Notes: generated by a model from the letters alone, not told the origin. 7,917 nucleotides of DNA from Alphaproteobacteria bacterium (GCA_017540065.1 JAFYBU010000074.1:1-7917); one strand, 5' to 3'; shown: positions 1-7,019, numbered from the stretch's first letter. Program-made: numbers and translations.

Positions 1-43
1 ACACTTTCCAGGCGTGCGCCTTCAACCACTCGGCCACCTATCC
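1..43 (-). tRNA. tRNA-Ser(GGA), 5' part, truncated by window edge
   Basis: Read on the minus strand, the sequence starts with a 5' acceptor strand GGATAGG (43 to 37). It continues through a D-arm containing GCCGAGTGG and GGTTGAAGGC, then an anticodon stem CACGC. The loop is CTGGAAA (11 to 5) and the anticodon GGA lies at 9 to 7, reading UCC/UCU serine codons. The anticodon region, GCACGCCTGGAAAGTGT, is the same as in E. coli tRNA-Ser(GGA) as I recall it. The long class II variable arm, T-arm and 3' acceptor strand lie beyond the left edge, so pairing of the acceptor stem cannot be checked. It lies downstream of the LplT-Aas gene on the same strand but has its own promoter. Confidence 0.93.
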
Positions 44-58
44 ACACAAAGCGAAAAC

Positions 59-87
59 AGTATAACTGATTTTTATCAAAAAATCAA
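59..87 (-). promoter_or_regulatory. sigma70-type promoter of tRNA-Ser
   Basis: On the minus strand, a -35 box TTGATT (87 to 82) is followed by a 17-nt spacer and a -10 box TATACT (64 to 59). The expected transcription start falls near 52, leaving a leader of only about 9 nt before the tRNA 5' end at 43, as is usual for tRNA operons. It lies entirely between the stop codon of the LplT-Aas gene (106) and the tRNA. The box matches and spacing are seen directly; activity is inferred. Confidence 0.75.
67..86. repeat. perfect 8-bp inverted repeat inside the tRNA-Ser promoter
   Basis: TGATTTTT (67-74) and AAAAATCA (79-86) are exact reverse complements around a 4-nt centre. The repeat covers most of the -35 box and most of the -10/-35 spacer of the tRNA promoter. 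It could be a protein-binding palindrome, a weak AT-only hairpin at the 3' end of the upstream mRNA, or chance in AT-rich DNA. It has no G/C-rich stem, so a strong Rho-independent terminator is unlikely. Confidence 0.5.
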
Positions 88-105
88 GTTCTTTTTAATT
101 TGTTC

Positions 106-3100
106 TTAATTTTCGGCTAAGGCCAATTCTTTTGCCTTTACATAATCGAATTTTCCTGTTCCTAACAAAGGTGGTGTATCTGTAACGATTACTTTTGTCG
201 GTAAACCTAATTCAGTCATCCCTGTTTGTTTGAATAAAGCGATTAAGGCATCTTTTGTAATGTCTTTACATGTAGTTACTAACACAATTTGTTCACCTTT
301 TTTGGCATCAGGAATGCTGACCGCACCAATGATAAAATCGGGCCATTTTTTAGCAATGACTTGTTCCACGGCCAACAAAGACACCATTTCACCCCCGATT
401 TTAGCAAACCGTTTGGAACGTCCTTTAATACTGATAAAGCCATCTTCATCCACGGAAACAATATCACCGGTGTTATACCAACCGTCTTTTGGCGGATCCA
501 ATACTAAAGGATTTTCGTACCGCATATACCCTTGCATGATATTTGGGCCTTTGACCCACAATTCGCCACCTTCTTTAATGCCGTCCACAGGTTTTAGTTT
601 ATATTGGATTCCTGTAAACAAGCGCCCGACAGAATCTTTTTTCTGATGTAAGAAGGTGTTTACGGAAATAAACGGAGAACATTCAGTTGCCCCATATCCC
701 TCAAACAAACGAACGCCAAATTTATCTTGCCAAATTGTACGTGTTTCTTCTTTGATTTTTTCGGCTCCGCCAGCTACAATCCGCAAACTGTTGAAATCAT
801 ACGGATTAGCACATCTGGCATATGCAGATAAGAATGTATCTGTTGAAAAGAAAATGGTTGCACGAATACTGGCTGCAATTTCCGGAATAATCCGATAATG
901 CAACGGTGTCGGATACAAAAACGTTTTTACACCCAAAATTAAAGGCATAATTGTTCCGGCACCCAACCCGAAAGAATGGAATAGCGGTAAGCAGTTCAAG
1001 AAAACATCTGTTGGGTATAAATCAAACCGTGCTACCACTTGATAATCGTTGGATAATAAGTTGTAATGTGATAACAATACGGCTTTGGGCATGCCTTCTG
1101 AACCGGACGTAAATAAAATGACGGCCGTATCAGATGATTTAACGGGATGTTTTTTATGTATTTTGTGATAAAAACTGCTGGGAAACAAAGCGCCATACAT
1201 ACCGACAATTTTATCCCATGTGGTTAAAGTTGGTTTCAAATCTTCCAAATACAAAACCTTCACATCCGCTTTTTCAATTTCGCTGATTAAGGATTCTAAT
1301 TTTGCTAATTGAACAACTTTATGAGCCGTCACAATCGTTTTTAACCCGATAGTTTTACATCCGGCCACGACAGCTTTCGGTCCGGCGGTAAAGTTGATCA
1401 TAGCGGGAATTTTTCCATGTGCTTGCAATCCCATAAAGGTCAAAGCACAGGCGGAAGAAGTCGGAATCATAACCCCCACTTTTTCATCATCAGGAATGGC
1501 TCTTTGAATCAAACGTCCCAAAATAACGGATTTCAAAAATAACGCCGCGTAACTCATAGGCTTACGGGCGGTATCTTCCATAACCTTAAAGAAGTGTCCG
1601 CGCATTTTCATGGCATCAGAAACTGCTTCAAATACAGTCCGATCACATTCAAAACTATCGAATAACATATTGGAAATGATATCGTATAATTTTCCCGAAG
1701 AACGCATTCTTTGTTCACGATTGGGCATAGAATCCGGATAACTGAACTTAACCGGCGGTAATACGGTCAAAGTAATTTTCGGGAAAGCCTTAAACCATGT
1801 TTTCTTGCCTGCGATTCTGGAAAAGAAAGTATGACATGCCCCGTCAATACGAATAGGCACAATCGGTGCATTTCCCTTTAATGCCATCATGGCAGCCCCT
1901 TCATACATTTTCAAACGTGTGTGGCCTCCTTCAACCAAACCGGCATTAAAGATCATGCACATTTTATCTTGACGTAATTCTTCCACCATCGTTTTAACGG
2001 CAAAAGGACTGACAGGATCCAGCGGGCGTAAATCCACCAAATTTGTCATGAACTTCATCAAAGTTTTATTTAATAAACGATTACTGATTGAAAAAACAAT
2101 CGGACGCGGAACAAATGTTGAAATCAACAACACATCCATAAAGTTTGTATGATTTGTTACGATTAAACATCTTTCTCCTTCTTTGGGTAAGTTTTCCAGT
2201 CCTTGAATTTTTGCTTTGAAAAGCCATGTAAACACTTTCCTAAAGCATTTACGTCTTTGTTCTAACGGTAATAAACGCACAAAATAAAGGGACATAATGA
2301 TGTTAGCTAAAGCAAACACCATAACGACATCTATCAAATCAAAGAATACAAAGCGTAATGCTATGACAACCAAAAAGGCACAAGCCATCATCACGGAATT
2401 CAATAATCCACTGAAAGCAAAAACACGTCCCATACGATTTGTGGGTGTCTTCATTTGTAACAGAGTGAAAAATGGTAATAAATAGAGTGCTGATAAAATC
2501 CCCAACACTAACACGTCAATCATGATGCGCCAATACTGGACATTTGTTGTTAACAATTGGAAAATGGTCAAAGCTTTTCCATCAGTCAACTTGTCAACGG
2601 AACGACTGGCAAAGGCAAAATCAAACAAAACAACTGACATTAAAATGCCTACCCACATGGCTTGAGACCCCAATGTTTTTCGTGCGCCGCGAACACATAT
2701 AATTGACCCCAAGATATAACCGATAGGATACAGAACAGCTGATAAAAAGACCATGGTGGACCAACGAGCCTGCAAAACTTCTTGTCCGTATTCGGCAGAC
2801 ATCATCCCGGTCAAACTCATCAAGACCCAAAACCATGCGATGCCGATTAAATAAGCCCATTCATCAAATTTGAATTTTAAATTTTCTGAAATATCATCAA
2901 AAACATGAACAGGATTTTTGGTGATTTTTGTATCGGGATCAACGGCCGCTTGCGCAGGTAATAACAACGTCGTTAACAAACCGAACAAAGCAAAAATCGT
3001 TACGAAAAGACAAACGACGGTCGTGTTTGTATATTCTTTCAAAATCAGCATCATCATAAAGGCTGCTACCCCTGTCCCCAACAATGAAGTAATTTTCATC

Positions 3101-3522
3101 AACGCATTTGCCTTTAACAAAGATCTTTCCGGCACCAAGGAAGGCGTTAAAGAATCATTTGCAACGCGCAGACAGGCCCCGATAAAGCCTAATCCGGCCA
3201 TAACCATCCACAAAAAGAAAGGCGTTTCAAAAGAGGAGGTTCCTAAAACGAACAACATTGAAACAAATGTTGCCGCTTGAAATAAAACAAGGAATTTCTT
3301 TTTCGAAAATTTATCGGCAAATTGTCCTGCAATTGTTGAACCGGCAAAAAAAGCCAAAGCATATAAGATGATGCCTGAAATTACAAAACCCGTTCCTTCT
3401 TTTGTCAGACGGTAAGTTGCCATAAACAAAAACAACATACGCATAAAACTGTCACTGACAGAAGAAAATAAGTGAGCTGTCAACAACGGGAAAAACTTTT
3501 TTGTTACAAAATATTTTGACAT
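106..3522 (-). CDS. aas: LplT-Aas fusion: lysophospholipid transporter / 2-acyl-GPE acyltransferase / acyl-ACP synthetase
   Basis: This 1138-aa inner-membrane protein is predicted to flip lysophospholipids (mainly 2-acyl-lyso-PE) inward and reacylate them with fatty acid activated on ACP, as the separate LplT and Aas proteins do in E. coli. Residues 1 to about 420 are a multi-spanning major-facilitator domain with motif A-like AGQFADKFSKKK (65-76). Residues about 435-620 are a PlsC acyltransferase with the HX4D block NHTNFMD (457-463; H458, D463) and APIVPIRIDGA (552-562). The FPEGR block is degenerate (FNAGL, 525-529). Residues about 630-1138 are an AMP-binding ligase with FTSGSEGMPKAV (804-815), FEGYGATECSP (940-950), YNTGD (1016-1020), KIGGEMVS, and the C-terminal catalytic lysine K1124 in LLGTGKFDY. 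The ATG at 3522 is chosen because AAAGGAG sits 5 nt upstream; an in-frame TTG at 3540 lies upstream of that site. The length equals LplT plus Aas, so this looks like an intact fusion. The family call is firm; acyl-acceptor specificity is inferred. Confidence 0.95.
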   Translation of the reverse strand: MSKYFVTKKFFPLLTAHLFSSVSDSFMRMLFLFMATYRLTKEGTGFVISGIILYALAFFAGSTIAGQFADKFSKKKFLVLFQAATFVSMLFVLGTSSFETPFFLWMVMAGLGFIGACLRVANDSLTPSLVPERSLLKANALMKITSLLGTGVAAFMMMLILKEYTNTTVVCLFVTIFALFGLLTTLLLPAQAAVDPDTKITKNPVHVFDDISENLKFKFDEWAYLIGIAWFWVLMSLTGMMSAEYGQEVLQARWSTMVFLSAVLYPIGYILGSIICVRGARKTLGSQAMWVGILMSVVLFDFAFASRSVDKLTDGKALTIFQLLTTNVQYWRIMIDVLVLGILSALYLLPFFTLLQMKTPTNRMGRVFAFSGLLNSVMMACAFLVVIALRFVFFDLIDVVMVFALANIIMSLYFVRLLPLEQRRKCFRKVFTWLFKAKIQGLENLPKEGERCLIVTNHTNFMDVLLISTFVPRPIVFSISNRLLNKTLMKFMTNLVDLRPLDPVSPFAVKTMVEELRQDKMCMIFNAGLVEGGHTRLKMYEGAAMMALKGNAPIVPIRIDGACHTFFSRIAGKKTWFKAFPKITLTVLPPVKFSYPDSMPNREQRMRSSGKLYDIISNMLFDSFECDRTVFEAVSDAMKMRGHFFKVMEDTARKPMSYAALFLKSVILGRLIQRAIPDDEKVGVMIPTSSACALTFMGLQAHGKIPAMINFTAGPKAVVAGCKTIGLKTIVTAHKVVQLAKLESLISEIEKADVKVLYLEDLKPTLTTWDKIVGMYGALFPSSFYHKIHKKHPVKSSDTAVILFTSGSEGMPKAVLLSHYNLLSNDYQVVARFDLYPTDVFLNCLPLFHSFGLGAGTIMPLILGVKTFLYPTPLHYRIIPEIAASIRATIFFSTDTFLSAYARCANPYDFNSLRIVAGGAEKIKEETRTIWQDKFGVRLFEGYGATECSPFISVNTFLHQKKDSVGRLFTGIQYKLKPVDGIKEGGELWVKGPNIMQGYMRYENPLVLDPPKDGWYNTGDIVSVDEDGFISIKGRSKRFAKIGGEMVSLLAVEQVIAKKWPDFIIGAVSIPDAKKGEQIVLVTTCKDITKDALIALFKQTGMTELGLPTKVIVTDTPPLLGTGKFDYVKAKELALAEN

Positions 3523-3527
3523 AAAAA

Positions 3528-3534
3528 CTCCTTT
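3528..3534 (-). promoter_or_regulatory. ribosome binding site of the LplT-Aas gene
   Basis: AAAGGAG, followed by TTTTT and then ATG. This strong Shine-Dalgarno site decides the start at 3522 rather than the in-frame TTG at 3540, which is 5' of the site and could not use it. The string AAAGGAGTTTTTATG is identical at the valS start. Confidence 0.85.
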
Positions 3535-3554
3535 GTTCAATCTGAAATCATCCT

Positions 3555-3583
3555 AGCATAATTTTTGGGAAAAGGCAAGTCAA
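3555..3583 (-). promoter_or_regulatory. sigma70-type promoter of the LplT-Aas gene
   Basis: On the minus strand, TTGACT (3583 to 3578), a 17-nt spacer and TATGCT (3560 to 3555) form a good -35/-10 pair. A start near 3548 would give a leader of about 26 nt carrying the AAAGGAG site. It lies between the upstream 191-aa gene and the LplT-Aas gene, so the latter is probably transcribed separately from the valS unit, though read-through is not excluded. Confidence 0.72.
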
Positions 3584-3626
3584 GTAAAACGGGCTGTAAG
3601 GGGGAAAAATACATTCGAGAAATTTC

Positions 3627-3670
3627 AAAAAAAACACGTTTAACTTCAAGGCAAAAACTCCTTTGAAAAC
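3627..3670 (-). terminator. possible weak terminator after the 191-aa gene
   Basis: Immediately after the stop codon, on the minus strand, TTCAAAGG can pair with CCTTGAA (one bulged A) around an 8-nt loop, with three more possible pairs GTT/AAC outside it. A run of eight T follows at 3634 to 3627. The stem is imperfect and the T run is not directly adjacent to the core stem, so this is a candidate only. Its position, between the stop codon and the next gene's promoter, fits the end of the valS transcript. Confidence 0.35.
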
Positions 3671-4245
3671 TATCTTACCCGTGAACAGGATAAACATTTC
3701 AATGCCATTTGTTCTTTCAACCAGTTAGATTTTTTCTGATGAGGGATGATGTTTCTGTCCGGAAAATTGGCAGCGGTTCCTTGCAATTTGTCAAAAGGAT
3801 CCTGTCCCCTTAAATGTACTTGCAAAGCATAAATGTTATTGGGGTGATTTAATGAATAATTTCCCATTTTCAAGGTTTTTCCTTCAAATGAGATATATTT
3901 TATCCAATCCTTCAATCTTTCAGGGCCATCCATCAAACAAATATCTAATACAATGATTTCTCCCTTTTTGTTTTGAACAACGGGAACAAAATGACGAATC
4001 CAAAAAAATTCGTCCTCTTTTCCGTTTTGCAATATTGCTCGACAAGATAATTTTTCATCTGTCCACCCTTCTTTTGGTAAACACATAAAACCGGCTTGCG
4101 GTTTGTCTTTATTCAATGCATCACAAATAATCTTGGTACGTTCGGTGCAACCGCCCCATAAAACTTCCGGGTGCAACCGAACATCATCCTTGAATTGATC
4201 AAAGGCCTTTTTGATATCGGCATCATTCATATACTGTAAGGACAT
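3670..4245 (-). CDS. protein-glutaminase-like (putative protein deamidase) protein, uncharacterised
   Basis: This is a 191-aa soluble protein with no visible signal peptide or membrane segment. Three blocks resemble the Cys-His-Asp core of the protein-glutaminase / transglutaminase-like deamidase fold. They are WGGCTERTKIICDAL (C33, residues 30-44), RHFVPVVQNKKGEIIVLD (H85 and D101, residues 84-101), and a trailing P108 and W114 in the segment DGPERLKDWI. The order and approximate spacing (52 and 16 residues) suit a thiol hydrolase that deamidates glutamine side chains; this is recalled family knowledge, not a search result. The C-terminal third (about 125-191) is not recognised and ends with a Cys-x-x-Cys pair (C184, C187). 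The ATG at 4245 follows the valS stop after 5 nt with only a weak A-rich leader, so translation is probably coupled to valS. M6 (4230) is an alternative start without a better site. The substrate is unknown. Another papain-like function (transglutaminase, peptidase) is possible. Confidence 0.6.
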   Translation of the reverse strand: MSLQYMNDADIKKAFDQFKDDVRLHPEVLWGGCTERTKIICDALNKDKPQAGFMCLPKEGWTDEKLSCRAILQNGKEDEFFWIRHFVPVVQNKKGEIIVLDICLMDGPERLKDWIKYISFEGKTLKMGNYSLNHPNNIYALQVHLRGQDPFDKLQGTAANFPDRNIIPHQKKSNWLKEQMALKCLSCSRVR

Positions 4246-4250
4246 AAAAG

Positions 4251-6857
4251 CTATTTTTTCTTGGGTTCAGGGACAAAATCCATATCTAATTGGACATCCA
4301 AGACTTTCAGTTCTTTACCTTCTTTGAAGGTTAAAGCGTCCGGTGTCAGACGTCCCACATTTTCAATATCGCCTTTGCCCATTTCCAAAACAGAGCGTAA
4401 TTTTTCACTTGCCTCAATTTCCACTTTGACAACGGGTGTCCGTTGTGTTTTATTGGCAGCTGTTTTAGCTTTTCTGATTTCGGAAGCAATCATGGAAACA
4501 GTATCATACAGACTGCTGTCCCCGGCTTGTAAAGCTTCGAAATCTTCTACTTTGGGCCAATTTTGATTATGAACGGATTCATCTCCTTTTTTCCATGTTC
4601 TCGTTTGATATACTTCTTCGGCGATAAATGGAACAAAAGGCGCAAAGGCCAAAATGAATGTATCGATTGTTTTCATCAAGCTGGCCACGGCGGAAGTATT
4701 ATCTTCGGAATAGGCGCGTGATTTGACAATTTCCAAATAATTATCACAAAAATCCCAGAATCTGGATTCAATTGCATCCAAAGCTGCCGCATAATCATAC
4801 TGATTGAAAGATTTTGTGGCATATTCCAAACTGTCGGATAATTTTCTTAACCAAGACTTATCCATGGGGTTTTGAATATATTGGGCATAATTTGCTTCTT
4901 CTTTTAACGAAGAATTAGCCACAATATTGAACACGAATTTACAAGCATTGAAAATTTTATTTACCAGCTTTTTACCCTGTGACATAATTTGTTCTTCAAA
5001 GGCTGTATCAACGCCCAAACGAGCTCTGGCTGCCCAATAACGAACAGAATCGGCCCCGTAAGAATCAATCAAATGTTGTGGTGTAATCACATTCCCTTTG
5101 GATTTAGACATCTTTTTACGATCCGGATCCAAAATGAACCCGCTGATCAAGGCCTCTTTCCAAGGGATGGTCTTACTGTGTAAAAGTGCTTTTGCCACTG
5201 TATAAAAAGCCCACGTTCTGATAATATCATGAGCTTGCGGGCGAACATCAAAGGGCAAAGACAAATTCGGATTTTTTGCTTTATCTAAGGCAATTTGTGG
5301 CGTTAAAGCTGAAGTAGCCCATGTATCCATGACGTCTTTGTCAGCAACGAAACCACCGGCACATCCTCGTTGTTCTTCCTTATATCCGTTGGGAACATCC
5401 ACGGCCGGATCCACAGGTAATTGTTTGCGATCAGCCAAAATCGGATGATCATAATCTGTTTTACCGTCTGCATTTACCGGATACCAAACAGGGAAAGGAA
5501 CCCCAAAGAAACGTTGGCGAGAAATACACCAATCTTGGTTTAATCCTAAAGCCCATTCTTCAAAACGGTGTTGCATGTGAGCAGGCTTCCACCCGATTTC
5601 GCGTCCTGCTTTTACCATTGCTTCTTTTTCAGGCAACAAGTGAATGAACCATTGACGGGAAGATACAAATTCCAAGGGCAGATTTCCCTTTTCATAGAAT
5701 TTGACAGGATGCACAATGCGGCGAGGTTCACCTTGTAAAGTCCCGTCTGCTCTCAATAATTCAACGATTTTTGCTTTAGCTTGCTTTGTGGTAAGACCGA
5801 CTAATTGACTGTAATTTTGATTGGCTTTTTCAGGATTCAAACTGTCAAACGGATAAGTCCCGTATTGAACCTTCATCATTCGGCCATCCATATCAATAAT
5901 TTGTTTCAATGGAGAACCGGTCTTTTTCCACCAGGCCACGTCGGCAGAATCCCCAAAGGTACAAACCATCATAATACCGGTTCCTTTATCAATTTCCGCA
6001 TGTTCGGAAGGAACAATATCTACGGCAATATCAAACAAAGGAACAATTGCTTTTTTGCCGAATAAATGTTTATAACGTTCGTCATCAGGGTGAGCCACAA
6101 TACCGATACAGGCGGGCAATAATTCCGGACGTGTTGTGGAAATGATAAAGGTATCATCTGACCCTTCCACTTTGAATTTCAAATCATGGAAAAAACCTTC
6201 CACTTCTCTGTCTTCCACTTCAGCTTGAGCTACTGCGGTTTGAAAAGTTGTATCCCACATAGTGGGAGCTTCCACGGATTGAATGTAACCCTTTTCATAC
6301 AAATCAATAAAGGATTCTTGAGAAAGTTTAATCGTATCATTTCCGATAGTTGTGTATTTCAAATTCCAATCGTAAGAATGGCCGGCGTTTTTGAAAACAT
6401 CTTCAAAAATTTTTTCATCAGAATTGGTTAAAATTTCGCATGCTTCAATAAAGTTTTTACGTGAAACTTCTTTGCGTGGAGACTTATCATTTTCAATATG
6501 TTCCGGTTTGAAATTCGGATCATAAGGAAGATTCGGATTACAGGCGATATTAAAATAATTTTGAACGCGCCGTTCCGTTGGCAAACCATTGTCATCCCAA
6601 CCAATCGGATAAAAAACGGTCTTACCTGTCATTCTTTGGAAACGGGCAATAACGTCTGTTTGTGTATAACTGAAAATATGTCCGATATGTAAAGATCCGG
6701 ATACCGTTGGAGGAGGGGTGTCAATCATAAAAGTATCTTGACGTGATCTGGTTGCGTCATATTGGTAAACTTTTTTTTCTTCCCAAAATTTTTTGCCACG
6801 GTTTTCAATGGTGACGGCATCATATCTGTCGTCTAAAAATGGTGAATCTTTGTACAT
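4251..6857 (-). CDS. valS: valyl-tRNA synthetase, archaeal/Rickettsia type
   Basis: This cytoplasmic class I synthetase of 868 aa charges tRNA-Val. The Rossmann catalytic domain carries HIGH (57-60) and KMSKS (582-586). An inserted CP1 editing domain, which clears Thr-tRNA-Val, contains STTRPEL (about 240-246). DWCISRQRFFG (441-451) and DTWATSALTP (511-520) flank the catalytic halves, and an anticodon-binding helical domain follows from about 620. GWDDNGLPTERRVQNYF (86-102) replaces the PGTDHAGIAT block of E. coli ValS, placing this enzyme in the archaeal-type group that I recall in Rickettsia. At 868 aa it is shorter than E. coli ValS (951), and I do not see the usual long C-terminal coiled-coil arm; it ends in a KKK tail. 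The ATG at 6857 is chosen because AAGGAG lies 5 nt upstream. The reading frame stays open up to a TTG at 6914, but that TTG is part of the -35 box. It is followed after 5 nt by the protein-glutaminase-like gene and is divergent from recJ. Confidence 0.96.
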   Translation of the reverse strand: MYKDSPFLDDRYDAVTIENRGKKFWEEKKVYQYDATRSRQDTFMIDTPPPTVSGSLHIGHIFSYTQTDVIARFQRMTGKTVFYPIGWDDNGLPTERRVQNYFNIACNPNLPYDPNFKPEHIENDKSPRKEVSRKNFIEACEILTNSDEKIFEDVFKNAGHSYDWNLKYTTIGNDTIKLSQESFIDLYEKGYIQSVEAPTMWDTTFQTAVAQAEVEDREVEGFFHDLKFKVEGSDDTFIISTTRPELLPACIGIVAHPDDERYKHLFGKKAIVPLFDIAVDIVPSEHAEIDKGTGIMMVCTFGDSADVAWWKKTGSPLKQIIDMDGRMMKVQYGTYPFDSLNPEKANQNYSQLVGLTTKQAKAKIVELLRADGTLQGEPRRIVHPVKFYEKGNLPLEFVSSRQWFIHLLPEKEAMVKAGREIGWKPAHMQHRFEEWALGLNQDWCISRQRFFGVPFPVWYPVNADGKTDYDHPILADRKQLPVDPAVDVPNGYKEEQRGCAGGFVADKDVMDTWATSALTPQIALDKAKNPNLSLPFDVRPQAHDIIRTWAFYTVAKALLHSKTIPWKEALISGFILDPDRKKMSKSKGNVITPQHLIDSYGADSVRYWAARARLGVDTAFEEQIMSQGKKLVNKIFNACKFVFNIVANSSLKEEANYAQYIQNPMDKSWLRKLSDSLEYATKSFNQYDYAAALDAIESRFWDFCDNYLEIVKSRAYSEDNTSAVASLMKTIDTFILAFAPFVPFIAEEVYQTRTWKKGDESVHNQNWPKVEDFEALQAGDSSLYDTVSMIASEIRKAKTAANKTQRTPVVKVEIEASEKLRSVLEMGKGDIENVGRLTPDALTFKEGKELKVLDVQLDMDFVPEPKKK

Positions 6858-6862
6858 AAAAA

Positions 6863-6868
6863 CTCCTT
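6863..6868 (-). promoter_or_regulatory. ribosome binding site of valS
   Basis: AAGGAG, followed by TTTTT and ATG at 6857. It fixes the valS start and excludes the upstream TTG at 6914. Spacing and sequence are the same as at the LplT-Aas gene. Confidence 0.87.
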
Positions 6869-6884
6869 TTCTTTTATTTGATAC

Positions 6885-6914
6885 ATTATACACCCAAACA
6901 AAGGAAAAAGTCAA
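6885..6914 (-). promoter_or_regulatory. sigma70-type promoter of valS
   Basis: On the minus strand, TTGACT (6914 to 6909), an 18-nt spacer and a perfect TATAAT (6890 to 6885). Transcription would begin near 6878, about 21 nt before the ATG. No leader peptide or attenuator can fit in so short a leader, so regulation through the leader is unlikely. It probably drives valS and the following 191-aa gene. Confidence 0.82.
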
Positions 6915-6939
6915 GTCTCTTCTTCTGTTGAAATGGTTC

Positions 6940-6968
6940 TTAACAATGGAAAATTATACCTTTAATAA
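6940..6968 (+). promoter_or_regulatory. candidate recJ promoter
   Basis: TTAACA (6940-6945), a 17-nt spacer and TAATAA (6963-6968). The -35 box matches the consensus at five of six bases, but the -10 box matches at only three of six. This is the best spaced pair I see upstream of recJ; the AT-rich region offers other weak choices, such as TTGTAT (6975-6980) with TAACCT. It would give a leader of about 45 nt. Confidence 0.3.
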
Positions 6969-6991
6969 AAAACTTGTATTTTAATAAAAAA
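6961..6991. repeat. 12-bp direct repeat upstream of recJ
   Basis: TTTAATAAAAAA occurs at 6961-6972 and again at 6980-6991, starting 19 bp apart. The pair overlaps the candidate -10 box and lies just upstream of the recJ ribosome binding site. The two copies may be A-tract curvature, paired binding sites two helical turns apart, or slippage of AT-rich DNA. Confidence 0.55.
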
Positions 6992-7019
6992 AGATGTAAC
7001 CTATTACAGAAAGGAATTT

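Noticed and set aside
230..646. 138-codon open frame on the plus strand.
   Set aside because: It is antisense to the conserved ligase domain of the LplT-Aas gene and shows no family resemblance.
2918..3280. 120-codon open frame on the plus strand.
   Set aside because: It is antisense to the membrane-spanning transporter domain. Its composition is what reverse reading of hydrophobic codons gives.
3523..3540. In-frame TTG start giving a six-residue longer LplT-Aas protein.
   Set aside because: The TTG at 3540 lies 5' of the AAAGGAG ribosome site that serves the ATG at 3522, so the extra codons are the ribosome site itself.
4261..4566. 101-codon open frame on the plus strand, and further ones within 4989-6692.
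   Set aside because: They lie wholly antisense to valS, whose motifs are intact; no ribosome site or protein family is apparent.
6858..6914. In-frame TTG start giving a 19-residue longer ValS.
   Set aside because: That TTG is the first part of the -35 box and the extension crosses the -10 box and ribosome site; it would not be transcribed from this promoter.
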